A DNA stretch of 64,000 nt from Takifugu bimaculatus (lineage: Eukaryota; Chordata; Actinopteri; Tetraodontiformes; Tetraodontidae): NCBI GenBank assembly GCA_004026145.2, contig SWLE01000230.1:127001-191000 (forward strand). The letters are read 5' to 3'. The position numbers were made by a program, and so were the translations under genes. Within the stretch, counting starts at the first letter, position 1, and every line of letters begins with the position of its first letter. The notes under the pieces are model-generated. The model was given only the letters and a program-made list of their open reading frames with translations. It did no database searches and was not told the DNA's origin. Below are positions 21,991 through 35,900 of this stretch, piece by piece.

Positions 21991-22781
21991 GATTTGACTT
22001 TATTACCCTGTTTGTTGTGCTTATTTACCGATGACGTCATAGTTGTTGTTGACTCCACGTCAAAGGTTCGTTGCCCTGAAACTTCTCCCAACTTTCAGCT
22101 CCTGATTTTAACACCTGAAAATAATATTTAACTACGAAACGGGAGGAAAACCGATCCTAGTTAACAGGAAGAGATTAAATCCGCCAGCGCCTCCTGGATT
22201 CTTCACTAAATCTGCTTCAGACCATCAAATGCTGCTAAATTAACACCGTAAATGAGCCGAACGGTAACTTTGGGCTCCAAGCGTCACTTCAACAGAACCC
22301 CATCGGCACCACGACATTTGAGGCTAAATTAGCCTTTCCACAAACTTGATGCTGCTTAAGGTAAAAATGAAAGTAAAAGATGCAGCTGGCGGCGGCTCGT
22401 CCTGACGTGCAGCCGCACACTTGTTGTGCGTGTTCGGCCCTTTCTTGTGCAGCTTTCGGTGCGTTTGTCAACACGGCCCGTCTGCACAACATTAGCATCC
22501 GCTCGGTCAAGCGGTGCCAACACGACAACAACACGCTCCAAGTCCGCCACAAAGCTGCTGCGAGCGCCGCCGAAGCGCCTGTTCATGGTGGGACGAGAGA
22601 AGCGCGTCTGAACGGTGTTGGAACGAGACAACAGCCCCAGCGAAGGTCACCACATAACCAGCTAGCGGCGCAGCGATTCAACCGAGCTAACTAGCTGCTA
22701 CAGACAACAACAGCTGCTTACGTCGCTTGTAGCTCGCTACTAGATAGCTCGTTTAAGCGAACCGCGTCAGCTGGTACTTAC

Positions 22782-22860
22782 CCGTTAGTGTAACGGATTC
22801 CCAGCTGTTGGACCGTTTTTACAGTGTAAATTCCAGCTAGAAAACAAGGCCGAGCCGCAC
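22782..22860 (-). other. scaf11: scaf11 5'UTR exon and promoter region (inferred)
   Basis: On the minus strand a strong donor, ACGG|GTAAGTACC, ends at 22782. The CpG-containing sequence to about 22860 is the likely first, non-coding exon. The transcription start is not defined. Confidence 0.45.
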
Positions 22861-22955
22861 TATCCGGTGGTTGTTGTTTTGGCTAGAATTCAGAGCTTAG
22901 CTTTCCGAAAGTCTCAGCCACATGTCTCCGCGTCTGGCGGAGCCTGGTCCCGCCT

Positions 22956-22974
22956 GCAGCGCCCCCTGGCGGAC
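22956..22974 (-). promoter_or_regulatory. CTCF-like motif upstream of scaf11
   Basis: The minus strand reads TCCGCCAGGGGGCGCTGC, a near-perfect CTCF core, about 100 bp upstream of the inferred scaf11 first exon. Confidence 0.45.
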
Positions 22975-23117
22975 CCGCCGACGGTTACAGCCCATTACAG
23001 CCCATTCACTCATGTTCTGTTATTTATGATTCTTCATGACTGCATGTCTGAAGAGTTTAGCTGGACTCCTGCAGCTGACCAGGGTTTAGTTCTGATGGGT
23101 TAAAAACAGAACAAACA

Positions 23118-24086
23118 CCTGGTGGCGGACGTGGACGTCTCTGGAGGACGTGGTCCTTTCTGGAGGTGGACGTCTCTGGAGGTGGACGTGGTCCTCTCTG
23201 GAGGTGGACGTCTCTGTACGAGGACCTGGTCCTGTCTGTAGGTGGACGTCTCTGGAGGAGGACGTGGTCGTCTCTGGAGGTGGACGTCTCTGGAGGTGGA
23301 CGTCTCTGGAGGTGGACGTCTCTGGAGGAGGATGTCTCTGGAGGTGGATGTCTCTGGAGGAGGACGTCTCTGGAGGCGGTCATCTCTGGAGCTGGACGTC
23401 TCTGGAGGAGGACGTCTCTGGAGCTGGACGTCTCTGGAGGCGGTCATCTCTGGAGCTGGACGTCTCTGGAGGAGGACGTCTCTGGAGCTGGACGTCTCTG
23501 GAGGAGGACGTCTCTGGAGCTGGACGTCTCTGGAGGAGGACGTCTCTGGAGCTGGACGTCTCTGGAGGAGGACGTCTCTGGAGGAGGACGTCTCTGGAGC
23601 TGGACGTCTCTGGAGGAGGACGTCTCTGGAGGAGGACGTCTCTGGAGGAGGACGTCTCTGGAGCTGGACGTCTCTGGAGCTGGACGTCTCTGGAGAAGGA
23701 CGTCTCTGGAGCTGGACGTCTCTGGAGGAGGACGTCTCTGGAGCTGGACGTCTCTGGTGGAGGACGTCTCTGGAGCTGGACGTCTCTGGAGGAGGACGTC
23801 TCTGGTGGAGGACGTCTCTGGAGCTGGACGTCTCTGGAGCTGGACGTCTCTGGAGGAGGACGTCTCTGGAGCTGGACGTCTCTGGTGGAGGACGTCTCTG
23901 GAGGAGGACGTCTCTGGAGCTGGACGTCTCTGGAGCTGGACGTCTCTGGAGGAGGACGTCTCTGGTGGAGGACGTCTCTGGAGCTGGACGTCTCTGGAGG
24001 AGGACGTCTCTGGAGCTGGACGTCTCTGGAGCTGGACGTCTCTGGAGCTGGACGTCTCTGGAGCTGGACGTCTCTGGAGGACGCTG
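23118..24086. repeat. 15-bp minisatellite GACGTCTCTGGAGGA/GAGCTG
   Basis: Roughly 60 copies of a 15-mer with GGACGTCTCTGGAG core and a variable last triplet (GGA, CTG, GTG). Each copy carries the palindrome GACGTC. The unit is divisible by 3, so frames of 300-377 codons are open on both strands (for example a minus-strand (S)RDVLLQRRPAPETS pattern). These are not genes. Confidence 0.97.
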
Positions 24087-26450
24087 GCAGCAGGTTATGC
24101 TGTGCATCGTTCTAAACTTCATCTCTGCATGTTTGACGGATTAATAAAATCCTTTATTCCATCACAGACAGATGAGGAGCAACACGAGGATCAAAGCCAG
24201 AACATGAAAGCGATGCAGTTCCTGCTCCCACTCAGGATCCTCCCCACATCAAACTGTCCCCTCGGGGAGGAGCTGAAGTCGCACCAGCAACCCCAGTGAT
24301 GCCTGGCTTCCAGGAGATGGAGCCATTTTCCACCCTTTGACTCGACGTGACTCCGGAGACCTGAAGGACGTTAAAAGCTTCCTGCGGGGCTCTTTTGTCT
24401 GCGCTGGGGGGCAGATGCAGCCGACTGGCCCCATTTTGCGCCATGGGGGGGGGGGGCAGCCTGTCACATCAGATGAGGACCTGTGTGTGATGGCATCACA
24501 CGTGCATTTACAGCACATTTACATTTACTGCTTCAGCGTTTGCGAACCTGGGGGTTAAATCCATGTTTCTGGAAAGAATAATCCCAAAATAGAGCGTTTT
24601 CCTGCTGCAGAGAATTCCCAGGCGACGCTTTATTTCAGAACATTCAAAGTTTCACGCAAAAAGACTTGGAAAAACGTGACATCAACACGGTGGCAGCAGT
24701 ATTAGAAAGAGCTTTATTTCTGTTTTGCATTAAATGTTGCTTCCATCGAATCTCCAATGAGAACTTTCCTGCCGGGGAAATACCTCATATCAGTTATCAA
24801 TACACAGAATGTACACGAGCAACGACGATATGAAGCCAAATGACAAATATTTCCTCTGACCGATGACAAGTGCTGAGCTAAAAACGCCCGAAGAGGAAAG
24901 CATTGCCACCGGTGGAGGCTTTAAACGGTCGCTTTAACCGAGCCCAGCGGCCTAATCGAGCTTTTCAGGTTTTACAAGCAAATGCTATTTAATCTGTTAT
25001 AAGACCTGCGTGTTGTTGTCTACGACATTCCAGCTGATTTAAGAGTCAAGTGGCAAACAAGCGACATTAGAGGGTGACCAAGTTAGCAAAATTAGCATTG
25101 TTAATGGGCTGAATGAGCTAACGTGTGTCGGACCAGGAAGACTCCAAAGATCAGATTTTATTCTCCACCCTGACGACTCTAGTAATAAAAACCCACCACA
25201 CAAAATACTTAAGATGGATGTCAGATCGAGCTGCATGAGCTGAGGTAAACGTGGAATTAAGATCACCTCCGTCGTAATTATGCTAACGACAGCTAAGCTA
25301 ACGCGCTAGCAGGCGCCGCACTGGTTCGCCCAGAATTCGGTTCATGACTGGAGTCCAAACAGCCGATTCGGGTGTGTCCCTGCTTGTTTGCGAAAAGAGC
25401 ACTTTTGAAAAAATACCCACGGACACACGCACTATCACACTAACTTGTGTCAATTCTTCAAAATGGGGTCTGCTAACGCACGTCTCCGCCATTTTGTGAC
25501 AGGTTTTTCATTGAGCAAAGGGGTGCGTGTAATGGTTGAATGTAACCCCATCAAGGAGACGTCCGCCAGCAAGGCACCGGCAACAAATGGCAGGCGCTAA
25601 TTGGAAGGCGTGAGGGCGCTTTCCAGCAAGCTTCGGTCTTCTCCACAACAAACTGCAACATCTGCAGGATGCACACGATACCAAATACCCGGAATCTACA
25701 TGGCGACAGTCGCAGGAATCCGGTATATTCCCAAACACGGGCGAGAAACAGCAGATGCTGCATTCAGTGTGAATTTTGAATAGTTTGGTTGAATGAATGA
25801 TGGATGCCACACCACGGTATTTATGACCAAAGCTACTTTTCCTCTGAGCTGTTAAAAAAAAAGTTAACACAAATAATGCTTTGAAAGTATTGACAGTTAT
25901 TGGCTAGATAGACAAAAATAGACTGTAAATCCAATATCAACCACACAGTAACAAGAACATAAATCATTGGACAGACTTGTTTATTGTGATTAAATAATCG
26001 TGGCAGACATCAACTGCAACATTAATGGAGGACAAAGCTCTGAACAAAGACATAGACCCCAGGAAATGAAAGATAAATACTCAGAGATCAACAGGTTGGC
26101 AAAATATGGATTCAAAAGTAGCCACGAGTCGCAAACCGCATTTAACTTAGGTGTAAATGTTTTGTTTTGTAACTACGATTTCAAACGGTATCTTCTCAGA
26201 CATTTTTGTGCTAGGGATGATTTTATTTTGCTTCTCCATTTCCAAATGTAAGCGCTCATCCATCAATATTGTAGAGTAAATGCGACGTTACTCTCTGAAA
26301 AGTTATTTTAATTTTTTTTTTCACGTCAAGTATCCTGTGGAGATGGGCAAAAAAAGCGTGTTAATTAGCATCACCCCTCCCCCAGGGGACCTCGCCGAGC
26401 AGCTCCTGGCCCGTTTTCCAAACAGAGACGAGTTGTCAGACGGTCCCTAA
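24087..26450. other. scaf11-arid2 intergenic region
   Basis: About 2.4 kb, partly AT-rich. I see no exon, RNA gene or transposon end that I can support. A 120-codon minus-strand open frame at 25508-25870 has no recognisable domain and no splice support. Confidence 0.4.
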
Positions 26451-26479
26451 AAAAGAAAACAGTCTATTGTTCCAACGGG

Positions 26480-26720
26480 CGCCGCGCCGCGCCGCGCTGC
26501 CGCGCTCGGCCGCAGGGGGCGCTGCCGCGCTCGGCCGGGCTCCGCGGCCTTCACATCTTTTTGTCTGAGAACGGGATCCCTCTGCCGCTCCACAGTGTGC
26601 GCGATAGCCTCGGCGCTGCGTCCGGAACACACTGTCAAACCACTCCAAACGACTGCAACCGCGACCAAAAGCATTTATTCTACACCTTTCGCCATGGCGT
26701 TTCTCAGCTGCCGGTAAATC
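26480..26720 (+). promoter_or_regulatory. CpG-rich promoter region of arid2
   Basis: A dense run of CG dinucleotides (GCGCCGCGCCGCGCCGCG) precedes the arid2 first exon by 200-450 bp. No TATA box is visible. It includes a CTCF-like motif at 26509-26526 (CCGCAGGGGGCGCTGC). Confidence 0.5.
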
Positions 26721-26945
26721 GCTCGTATTTGTGAGTGTTGGTGGGAACTTGGTGCGGGGCTGATTCGGGTTTGCTCTCCGTGCATCAGTCTTTATTAGCG
26801 AGCTGCCGCTCTTCTTGCTATCAGCGATTTCTTTAACTTTTTAAACACTCAGCTTCGCGAATGACTGAGCGCCGGCGGACTATGGGATCCTTGGTGTCTT
26901 AAGAAGAGACTCAAGTGGCATTTAACCGTTTTGCACGCAAAAACA

Positions 26946-29900
26946 ATGGCAAATTCGACGGGGAAAAATCTACTAGACCAGCGGAGGAAGGGACAGGCTT
27001 TCCTGGACGAGCTGCGGCAATTTCACCAAAGCAGAGGGTGAGATTTGGGCGGCTTTCCTCCCAACAAATACAACTTTATACCCCCGCTGCATGTGGCCGC
27101 AAGTTGCCCGAAAGTCCAATTTAAAGGTGCGAGCTGCTATTTCTTGTGTTTTGCCCACAGGTCGCCGTTCAGAAAGATTCCTTTCGTGGGTGGGAAGGAG
27201 CTGGACCTGAATGCTCTCTACATCAGAGTCGTCTCTTTAGGGGGCTTCGCTAAGGTGAGCACCGGCAACTAAAAGTGGCTTTTCTCCGCTCTGCCGTGTC
27301 GGTGCTGCCCGCTGCTGCGCTCCGCGGCTCCGTTCGGTTCCCCGGGACCAGCGCGGAGCCTCCGGAGAGCGCTGGAGAGTCGCTGCTGGCCTTGTGCTAG
27401 TTTACCGTGTATCTCTATGCAATGTGGTGGCTGGTGTGTTGTTGGTGCGACCGCTCGGAGCCGCCGTGCGCTCGGAGCCGCTCAAAATTAGCGGGCACGT
27501 TCGCCATCGATTATCGGGACGGAGCCCGGCGGCGGGCGGGCGGCACCGCGCCGGGCGCCGCGCGCCTCCCGGGCTTTTGCCGCCGGGTGACTCCGCGGAG
27601 GAAGCTCGGTTCTCTCACCATGGCCATCTTTCTTCGGCTTCATGGCTCTCCACGGATTGTAGGCCTCACAGGCCCGCGGAGGGAACACGGTCGACGCCAG
27701 CCCCAACAGCCCCAAATGGAAGGGGCCGCCGAAAGCGACGCCGTTTCCCCGTCGATAAAGACACTTTGTCGGAGTTGAGCCGGCGGGTTTACGAGGACAC
27801 CGAAGGCGAAAAGAGCGGCTAGCTGGTTAGCTGCGGTGCTAACAGTAACCCGGGGCTCCCGGAGGAGCCAGGCGGCTTGTATTTACTCGCATGTCAAATG
27901 TAAATATGTTCTGCTAACAAACATCCATTTCAACGCGCACATGCGGAATTTCTCCCGAGACGCGCGGACCGAATTTCACCGATTCGGTGGAGTTTGAGAA
28001 AGTTATTGATTAGTGATTGTGATTGTGAGGGAAGCCGGAGCCGAACAGATGGTTGCGGTGGAACCGCTTTTGGGGGTTGTTGACACTCGTTTGTTTCTCT
28101 CGTAACCGACTTGTTTCCCGCTTTGCAGGTCTCTGAGAAGAACCAATGGATGGAACTCGGAGAAGAGTTTAATTTCCCCAGGAATTGCTCCAACGCTGCA
28201 TTTGCTTTAAAACAGTACTACCTTCGGTAAGTAGCCTGGGCGCACGGCCGCCTTGCCCCTGCAGCATGTGGGACTGTTTACAAGCGGCGAGCCGCGGCTC
28301 CTGCACAGGCCGGTCGTCTGTGCCTCGGCTCGGCCACAGGTGGGGAGGGTTCGGGCTGCTGTCCGTCCATGAGGGCACCGTCTCCAGCCAACTTGAGCAC
28401 TTGTCTGCGGTAGCTTCCACCACAGGAGGAGGTTGCATCTCTCCAGGGGGGTTCCCTGCACTGCCGAGCAGCTCTGGTGCTGAGCTGTCAGGGATGGGGG
28501 GGAGAAGCGGCTCTGCTGCTCCTCGCGGGGCATCTGTGCTCCACGGAGCCGACCATGGTTCCCATCAGCTGGGCATCGCCCCAGCTCTGCTATCCCCTCA
28601 CGGACCTGGCCCCCCGGCGCCGCTGGGAGCTGCATTTTTGCCCCTTTTTGGTAACTTTGTTGCCAAGGTCTCTCTTTTCGGGTTTCCGCGAGTTGCTGCA
28701 GCGGCGCTGGATGATTAAATAAGTGTTGTTTCTCTGTGGGACGATTACACACCAGGAATGGCTGCTATTCTCTCATAGATGCCTCCAACGACCAGAGGAG
28801 CCACAGACCAGATTAACCAGCGTATGGCCACATACTTTATCTGCTTCTTTTCCAGATGTGTCCCAACTAGTTTACCTTTAACACCTTATTTAAAAGACGC
28901 CACAGGTGATTGGTGCATACTTCCCCTCCTTGCGCTGCCAGAACCGTCGCGTCGCCGGGGGTAACGATGCGCCTGTAATCGCCCCTCTGGCAGCACAGCC
29001 ACTACAGCTATTTTGCAAAGTTTATCAGCGGCGCTGTTATAGTGGATGTCGCCTCAACGGCAGCTGATAACGGTCTATCCTCGCCTGGCAGACAGAGTCC
29101 AATAGGCCAATAATAATGTTTCCCTCCTCTTGCCCCCCCCCCTGCAAAATGTGCTTCTAATGTAATCATTGTCTAGAGCAGAAATGCACGCCGTGTTCTC
29201 CAGCAGCCGGGAGTAATTGTAAGCAGGTACACAGCGGCTGCCTGCTCCAGGAGCTGGTTTGCTTCCAGGGTCTCGTTCAAGGACGCTTAATCGGGCTGGG
29301 TGATCCAGTTGGACGACCATCTGTAACCACTGGCCGTTCTGAAGCGGCGGCTTTTTACAGCGGCGCTGAAAGAACTGATGTTTACAGACGTGGCAGCGGC
29401 GACGAGCATTTACCAGGATTCTTTCCCTCTCCTGTGTGATGGTGACCTTTGCAAAAGATCAGCTCCACCGGCACAGAATGTTACTGGAAGTTTAAAGGTT
29501 TTAATGAGGAGTGGCCACAGTTTTTCCTCCAGAGATCCAACCTGTGAGTGTTGGGCTGTGGGTCCCCGCTGGACGACCAGGATGGTCCTGATGTGTGCGC
29601 GGCTGTCCTTCGCCCCCCCCCCCCCCCCCCCGGGAGTAACGGGCTCCTCGAGGAGCTCCGGCCGTTTGATGGCGCGGCGCCGCCGTCCGGGCCAGACACC
29701 CTTTTCCTTCCTCCTCGGCGCTGATGAGGCTGATTTGATGTGATGAAGGAAGAAGCCTGTGAATTAAAGTTCAGGGATCAGCGCTAAAGGTCAGGTCCAG
29801 GGTTCTGGCTATGAGCGCCGGTAGAGTTTGATAAGGATCAGCAGAGCATCTTGGTGGGGGGGTAAAGCTGTGTGAGGTCAGACGCTGGTGGTCATCTTCT

Positions 29901-32900
29901 CATGTGCACATCCCAGTTTGAGGCTGGTCTCTTTGGTGACCTGTGTTCCTGGAGTCAGACACCTGCTGAAGCTTGGGAAGGCTTAGGGCTCCAGCCCGCC
30001 ACGTCTCGTGACCTGAGGTTTCTAAAATGGGTTCAGACTTGCTGGTTGGCGCCAGGTGCAAGGAGACATCGGTTAGCGCGTCAGCGTAGTAACGTGAGCC
30101 CGTCGGTCCTGAAAGAGCCTCTGTTGTTGCTAAAATATCTGACTTCTTCTAAACAGCAGCACGCTGAGCTCAGGAGCCAAGTCAGGTGACACCCCCTGCT
30201 TCAACCTTTGTTTGCCCTCCGCTCCGCATTCCCATAGGGATGAAAACGCCCCGAGAGGCTCTGGGAACATCCAGGAGCCTTCCTCTGGCTTATTATGGGG
30301 TTGTGCAGCCTGTGTTAAGGGGCTGCGGTGTTGGCATCGTTGGGTTTTTGGCTCCGTCTTGGCTGATCTGCAGTGATAAAGCGCTCTGACATGCTTCACG
30401 TGTCCTCCAACGATAACATCTGGCCGTGCTCCTTCCCACGTGGTGCAGATTCACCTGCTTCTCGGCGTTCCTCCGCTAGCGTGAGACCAGCGGCACCTCT
30501 TTCGTAATCCTCACTAGATTGTGACCTCATTTTTAGGAATTGAAATTCCTGTGACCCCACAGTGGCGTGAAGGTATTCTGGCGCGTTTGTGGCCGCGTTG
30601 TGACACTTCGGCGTGTTCAGGCTTCCCAGGCGGCAGCCGCACGTGGATCAGCAGGGCGCCGTAGCAGAACTGAACCGATTCTATTCTCTCTGCTAAAGAC
30701 ACAGAAGGAATGTTGGTGCGGCCGGGGACACATTCGGCTGCTGTTTTCTGCTGCTGGGCTTCACGCGCGGCGCGGCGGCCGTGCAGGCCTGCGTGTCTGT
30801 CGACGCTCCCGCCCGTCTGCACATCTGGATCTGGTGGCCTTTGATCCTGGCTGCATTAGAGCTGATTGGGTCGTGCTGCTGCGGCCCAGACTGGGGCTGA
30901 TTTGGGACGGCTCTGACAGCACGGGCAGACGGGTCTGGGGCACCCCCCAGTGAAGCTCCCCCAGTCCTGATCCCTGTAACCATCCCACCCCCGGTGCTGG
31001 TAAAGCTCCAGTATCTGTGTGTCCACGACTGGGAACCAGAGCAGCATAATTTGAGCACCTGCAGTCGGTGATGAGGACGGAACACTGGGTGTTATTACAC
31101 ACTTATTACCCACACACACACACAACTGTCTCAGAATAAGCTGGTTTCCTGTGTGAAAACGGGTCAATGCTGAGGTTTTAATAATATTTGAGTCTTTTGC
31201 GAATGTTACTTTCCTTCCATAGATTGTTCTGTACGGGTTCTGCACGTTCTACAATGTGCTGCGCTGCGTCCCAGACTTTCCAGTCTGGGCCGGACGGGCC
31301 ACTTGTTGAAGTGGATCCCAGCACAGGTGCCATGTTTTGCATGTCCCCGTCCACACCCAGCAGGGGGCGCTAACCTCACGCAGACGGGCTGAGGGTATTT
31401 GCATAACCAAAAGGGAGAGTGAGTGATGTCAGCGGGGTCCAACAACAGTGTCCGCTGCCCGGGTCTGAATGATCCGCTGCCCGGTTCTGAATGGGGCTCA
31501 GGATCCATCCTTCTCCTGGGATAAATGCTGGAGGGAGCCCAGACCAGGGCAGATGCCCCGATTCTTCCTCGTATCCACACTGTATCTGGAGGGGGGGGCT
31601 ATCTCCTCACGCTCCCCCACTTGGTACAAATGAAGACGGAGAGTATTTATAGTCTGGCGTGTCACCCGGCAGCCAGCGGACGGGGGATTACCTTGGCCAC
31701 GCTGAACAGGCGGGCCTCATTGAGAACCAGGCGCTGGTCCGCTGGTGACTCACACACACTCGCTCACACACACACGAGCAGCTCAACCACATTTCTGCTG
31801 CACGCGTGTGTGGTGCTCTCAGGTCTGTCCCTGCAGGTGGTTCTCAAGCCCCAGAAACTCAGCAGCACGATTAGCGGCGCCCTAATGAACGGACACGTTC
31901 GCTGCTGCCTCGGGCCCCTTTCACGCCGCCAAATCTCAGCGTTGTGACCTTCGTTTCATCCTGCTGCTCTCTAAATGCTGACTGGGGGGGGGGGCAGCAT
32001 GAGAGCAACTGCTGAGAGTGTGTGTGCAAGAATCCAGATGTGCAGTGAATAATGAGTGCGTTACTACCCAAACAGGCAGCAGCTCGCGGAGCAGGTTGAT
32101 CAACTCCAAACTGCTCCGCCCACCTCTGTTGGCTCCACCCACCCAGGCTCGTCTGAAACGCACACTTACTGTTCCCACGTGTGCACGGTCGGGTCGCTCT
32201 ACGAGTCCACAGGAGCTCCTCTGGCTTCAGCCTGGATGTTTCGTATCTGCAGCTCTCTGTCAGGGTTTGGGACGTTTGAGACCCCGTCTTGAAGCGGTTC
32301 CTGGGACTGTTTCAGAAATGTTGTCGCCCGCGCTCTCTGGTAGCCGTGGCGTGGACGCTGCAGCCAGAGGCACGTGTGTCTGATGTCTGATGCCCTTCTT
32401 CTCTCCACAGATACTTGGAGAAGTATGAGAAAGTCCACCACTTCGGCGAGGACGATGAAGAATCGCAGCCCGGGAACCCCAAAGCCTCTCTTCCAGTCGG
32501 TGCAATTCCCAACTCGTACAACTACCAGCAACACGTTGTATCAGGTAGCGTCTCCATGCTAACGTTCCAGGGATTCTTGCTTGTGTCTGGGTTATTTGGT
32601 TCCTCGGCTCTAAAGCGCAGCTGATCAATCTGCCCCAGAAAGGGACTCCGAGGGGCTTTATGTTTCATTCAACCTTTAATGCTTCCAAATGGGTGATAAT
32701 CTGCAATTTGTCTGCACCTGTTTGTGCTCCATGTCTAAAACATTGGAAAATCCCCTGTGGTGTGTTTAAAGACATGCCTGACTGGACTTAATCTCTCTAT
32801 AGTGCTTGAAACAGCCAAGATAGCGCGGCTTCTTCAGGTTTGTGACGGGGGGGTGAGGATGTGGGGGCAGCTCTGTCTGTATGTTTGATGCTGCAGGTGC

Positions 32901-35900
32901 AACAAACGTGCAGCTTCTGTGGAAACACCAGCTGGAAGAGCGAACACCTCTCCAGGGGACACGTCCGTTGGCCTTTCTGCTGTTTACTCGTGGAAGACGG
33001 GACGCTCTCATCAGATGCTTGAGGTTCTGTTTGGGGCTCAGGGAGGGTTTGTTGGACCTGCGTCAATCAGCGGTGGAACCCGATCAGCTAAATGAAAAAG
33101 TGATGCTGCTGGCTGGAATCTTCCCTGACGGGTCAGAGACCAGTGGAGACCAGAGGTCCCACGTGGTAGCGCTGATGCTACGCTATGCGCTGATGCTACG
33201 CTATGCGCTGATGCTATGCGCTGATGCTATGCGCTGATGCTAGCAGCAGCAGGTGGGCTCTGCTTGTGTTAGAGTGTGTGAGGGCTTCCTGAGGCCTTGT
33301 GTATGTTCCAGACACTAAGTAGTTCATTTATTGATAGGCTTGTATTTTATTTAGCAGCACTTATATTCAGGTCAGGGCTGCTTACCTGGAAGCTTCTGCT
33401 CGTCCCATTTCAAAGCCAGTTGATTAATCTGCTGTTCTGGCAGCTCCACTTGGGCTGGAATGTTTTCAGACACTTCCTCACATCACTCATTCATCTGTTG
33501 CTGCCTTCTGCTGGAATACATCAGGAATCAGATGTGCTGTGAGGAGTCAACACTAATATAGGAGAGAGATGCTAAAGTCTTGCTGGTCTGGCTCCTACGA
33601 TATGACCCGGAGGGTCTGCCCCGCTTCACTTCACCCTCACTTTATTGGATATCTGTCCATTGTTAATTATTACTGTGGCTTCTTTACATGTTCCACGTGC
33701 ACGCCAGGGACCGTCTCAGTTGAGCAGGAACCTTTCCCCATACTCGTAGTTGATCCTCTGGATTCATGGGACAGTAGTTAACTGGGATCTTTTGGATCTT
33801 AGCAACCACACTAATTACAAGTGAGTCTGAGTCTAATCGGATGAGGCAAACGCTCTCGTTTATCTTTACTAAACTTTTAGAAATAAGTTCCCTCGGGTCA
33901 TTTGACTGATTTGCATGAGTGATTCTTTTTCTGAGAAAGAATTGATGTTTTCCAGGCTGCAGCCCTCAGGATCAATGACTCAGCAGATTCCTGTGCTTAC
34001 ACATGGCTTTACCGAGGATTCAGGTTCATGCTAACGCTAACCTTGAGATGACAATAACGTGCTGTTTGTGCTGACCTTTGAGGGACCTCCTTCCTGCAGG
34101 GATGGTGGTGGGGGGGCTGTGGTTGTGGTTTGATTGTGAAACTTCTGGGCTGAAAATGAGGAGGTTGACTAAGTGCTAGGTGTGATTGTGAAGCTGGGCG
34201 CCGTCATGTCAACACGTCGTGCATGAACACACGTGAGCATAGCTAATGTTTGACGGTCAAACCCGGGTGCAGAGGTGCTCGCCGCCACCAGCAGGAGCAG
34301 CGTGCTGATTCTGTGAGGCAACAACGGCTTCATTTGATTCTGCTGGTCTAAGTTAATGAAGGGGTGAAGGAACCTGAGCTCCATGAGCATCACAACTGGT
34401 GCAACAGCTGGAAGGGTCACTGGGAGGCGCTGAGTTCACTGTGACGGCGTATTGGAGGGAGCTCCGACGGCAGCGCGCCTGTAGTTAACGTGCGACTCAG
34501 CTGCTTGACACACATTTCTGAAGCTGTGCTGCGTCCTGTGCTGTCTTGGAGTTTCCTGATCCGTTCTCTCCTGATGCGCTGCGTAAGACTAAGATTCCTC
34601 ATTGAGTCGGAAAGATTTGCTTCCTCGTCTATGACCAGATCAACCTCCACTGCCCACCTTAGCACATTAGCTGCTTTTTCTCTTGAATCATTAATGCAGT
34701 GGGGCAGATTATGTTAGCTTGATGGACGAGATGAGGACAGTCTGGGACTCGCAGGCCTGCGACAGCTTTTAATGCAGTTGATCTCTAAAGGTCAGCGGGT
34801 CAAGCGAGGGGCGAGCGCCGGTCCGCTGCCCTCGCCTGCGCCGCGAGCCGAGCCAGGCGGCTTCTGAACGCAGCTCAATCACGTTCGCCTGCAAAAATGT
34901 TGTCAGCACAGAAATCCGGTTCAGTCAGCAGGAGTCCTGTGTGATGGGGTTCCAGGGGCGACGGCAAAGACCTGCACCCTCTCGAAGTCCCCAGCGTGTG
35001 GCTGGAAATGACACCTCGGCACACGACGTGATGGATGGAGGAACTCAGACCATCGTCTGTCATTCAGGGGGCTCAGTAAATGGAGTCATGGTTCCTCCCG
35101 ACACATGGGGATTAGCGCTTTAATTAGAAAACCCATCAGAGACAAACACAATTAAAAGTTGGTGCACATTCATGTTCTGCAGATCAGCTGCAGCTCATCA
35201 GACTCATTTGAAGAAAAGACGACTTCCAAATAGCTTAATGGCCCATTTGAGTGCTTCAACTGAGTTGGAGGAAAATAAGTGAGTCCGGCCGGTTGGAGGT
35301 GTCCGACGACGGCCGTTTTGATTTAAATGATGCGAATCGCCTCCGTCCAGGAGGTCACCTGACGGATCATCTGAGTCGCAACCTGATGAGGTTTTTCAGG
35401 ACTTGATGGTGGTCAAGGAGGAGAGGATCACGTTTTGGTGCTATTGTGGGCTCCAGAGGAACTTTGATCGTCCCACGATCCAACGTGTCCTCTATGCCGG
35501 GTGATGTGGGGGGGGGCTACCAGGCTACAGTGGATTACTGGTTACAGCTAATGAATTCGCTATTGTTGGCGATGCAGGCTGGAAGCGGCCAGTGCAGGTA
35601 TCGGACTGGAGCTTCCTGTGGGAAAGTCAAAGGTGTAATTGTGGCTTGCTTGTGTGCACGCTGGGACTCAGAGAGCCTTTTCTCCCCCCAGACTATCTCC
35701 GCCAAAGCTATGGACTGTCTACGGATTTTGTTCCTCCAAATGACTACAACAAACTGGTGCTGTCTCTCCTCTCGGGCCTGCCTAACGAGGTGGATTTTGC
35801 TGTTAACGTTTGCACTCTGCTTTCCAACGAGAGCAAACACTCCATGCAGCTGGACAAGGACCCCAAACTGGTCACGCTGCTGCTGGCCCACGCTGGCGTG

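Noticed and set aside
23100..24299. Open frames of 300-377 codons on both strands
   Set aside because: Artefacts of the 15-bp repeat. Several frames and both strands are open at once.
25508..25870. 120-codon Cys-rich minus-strand frame in the scaf11-arid2 interval
   Set aside because: No cysteine spacing that I recognise, no signal peptide, no splice context and no promoter.
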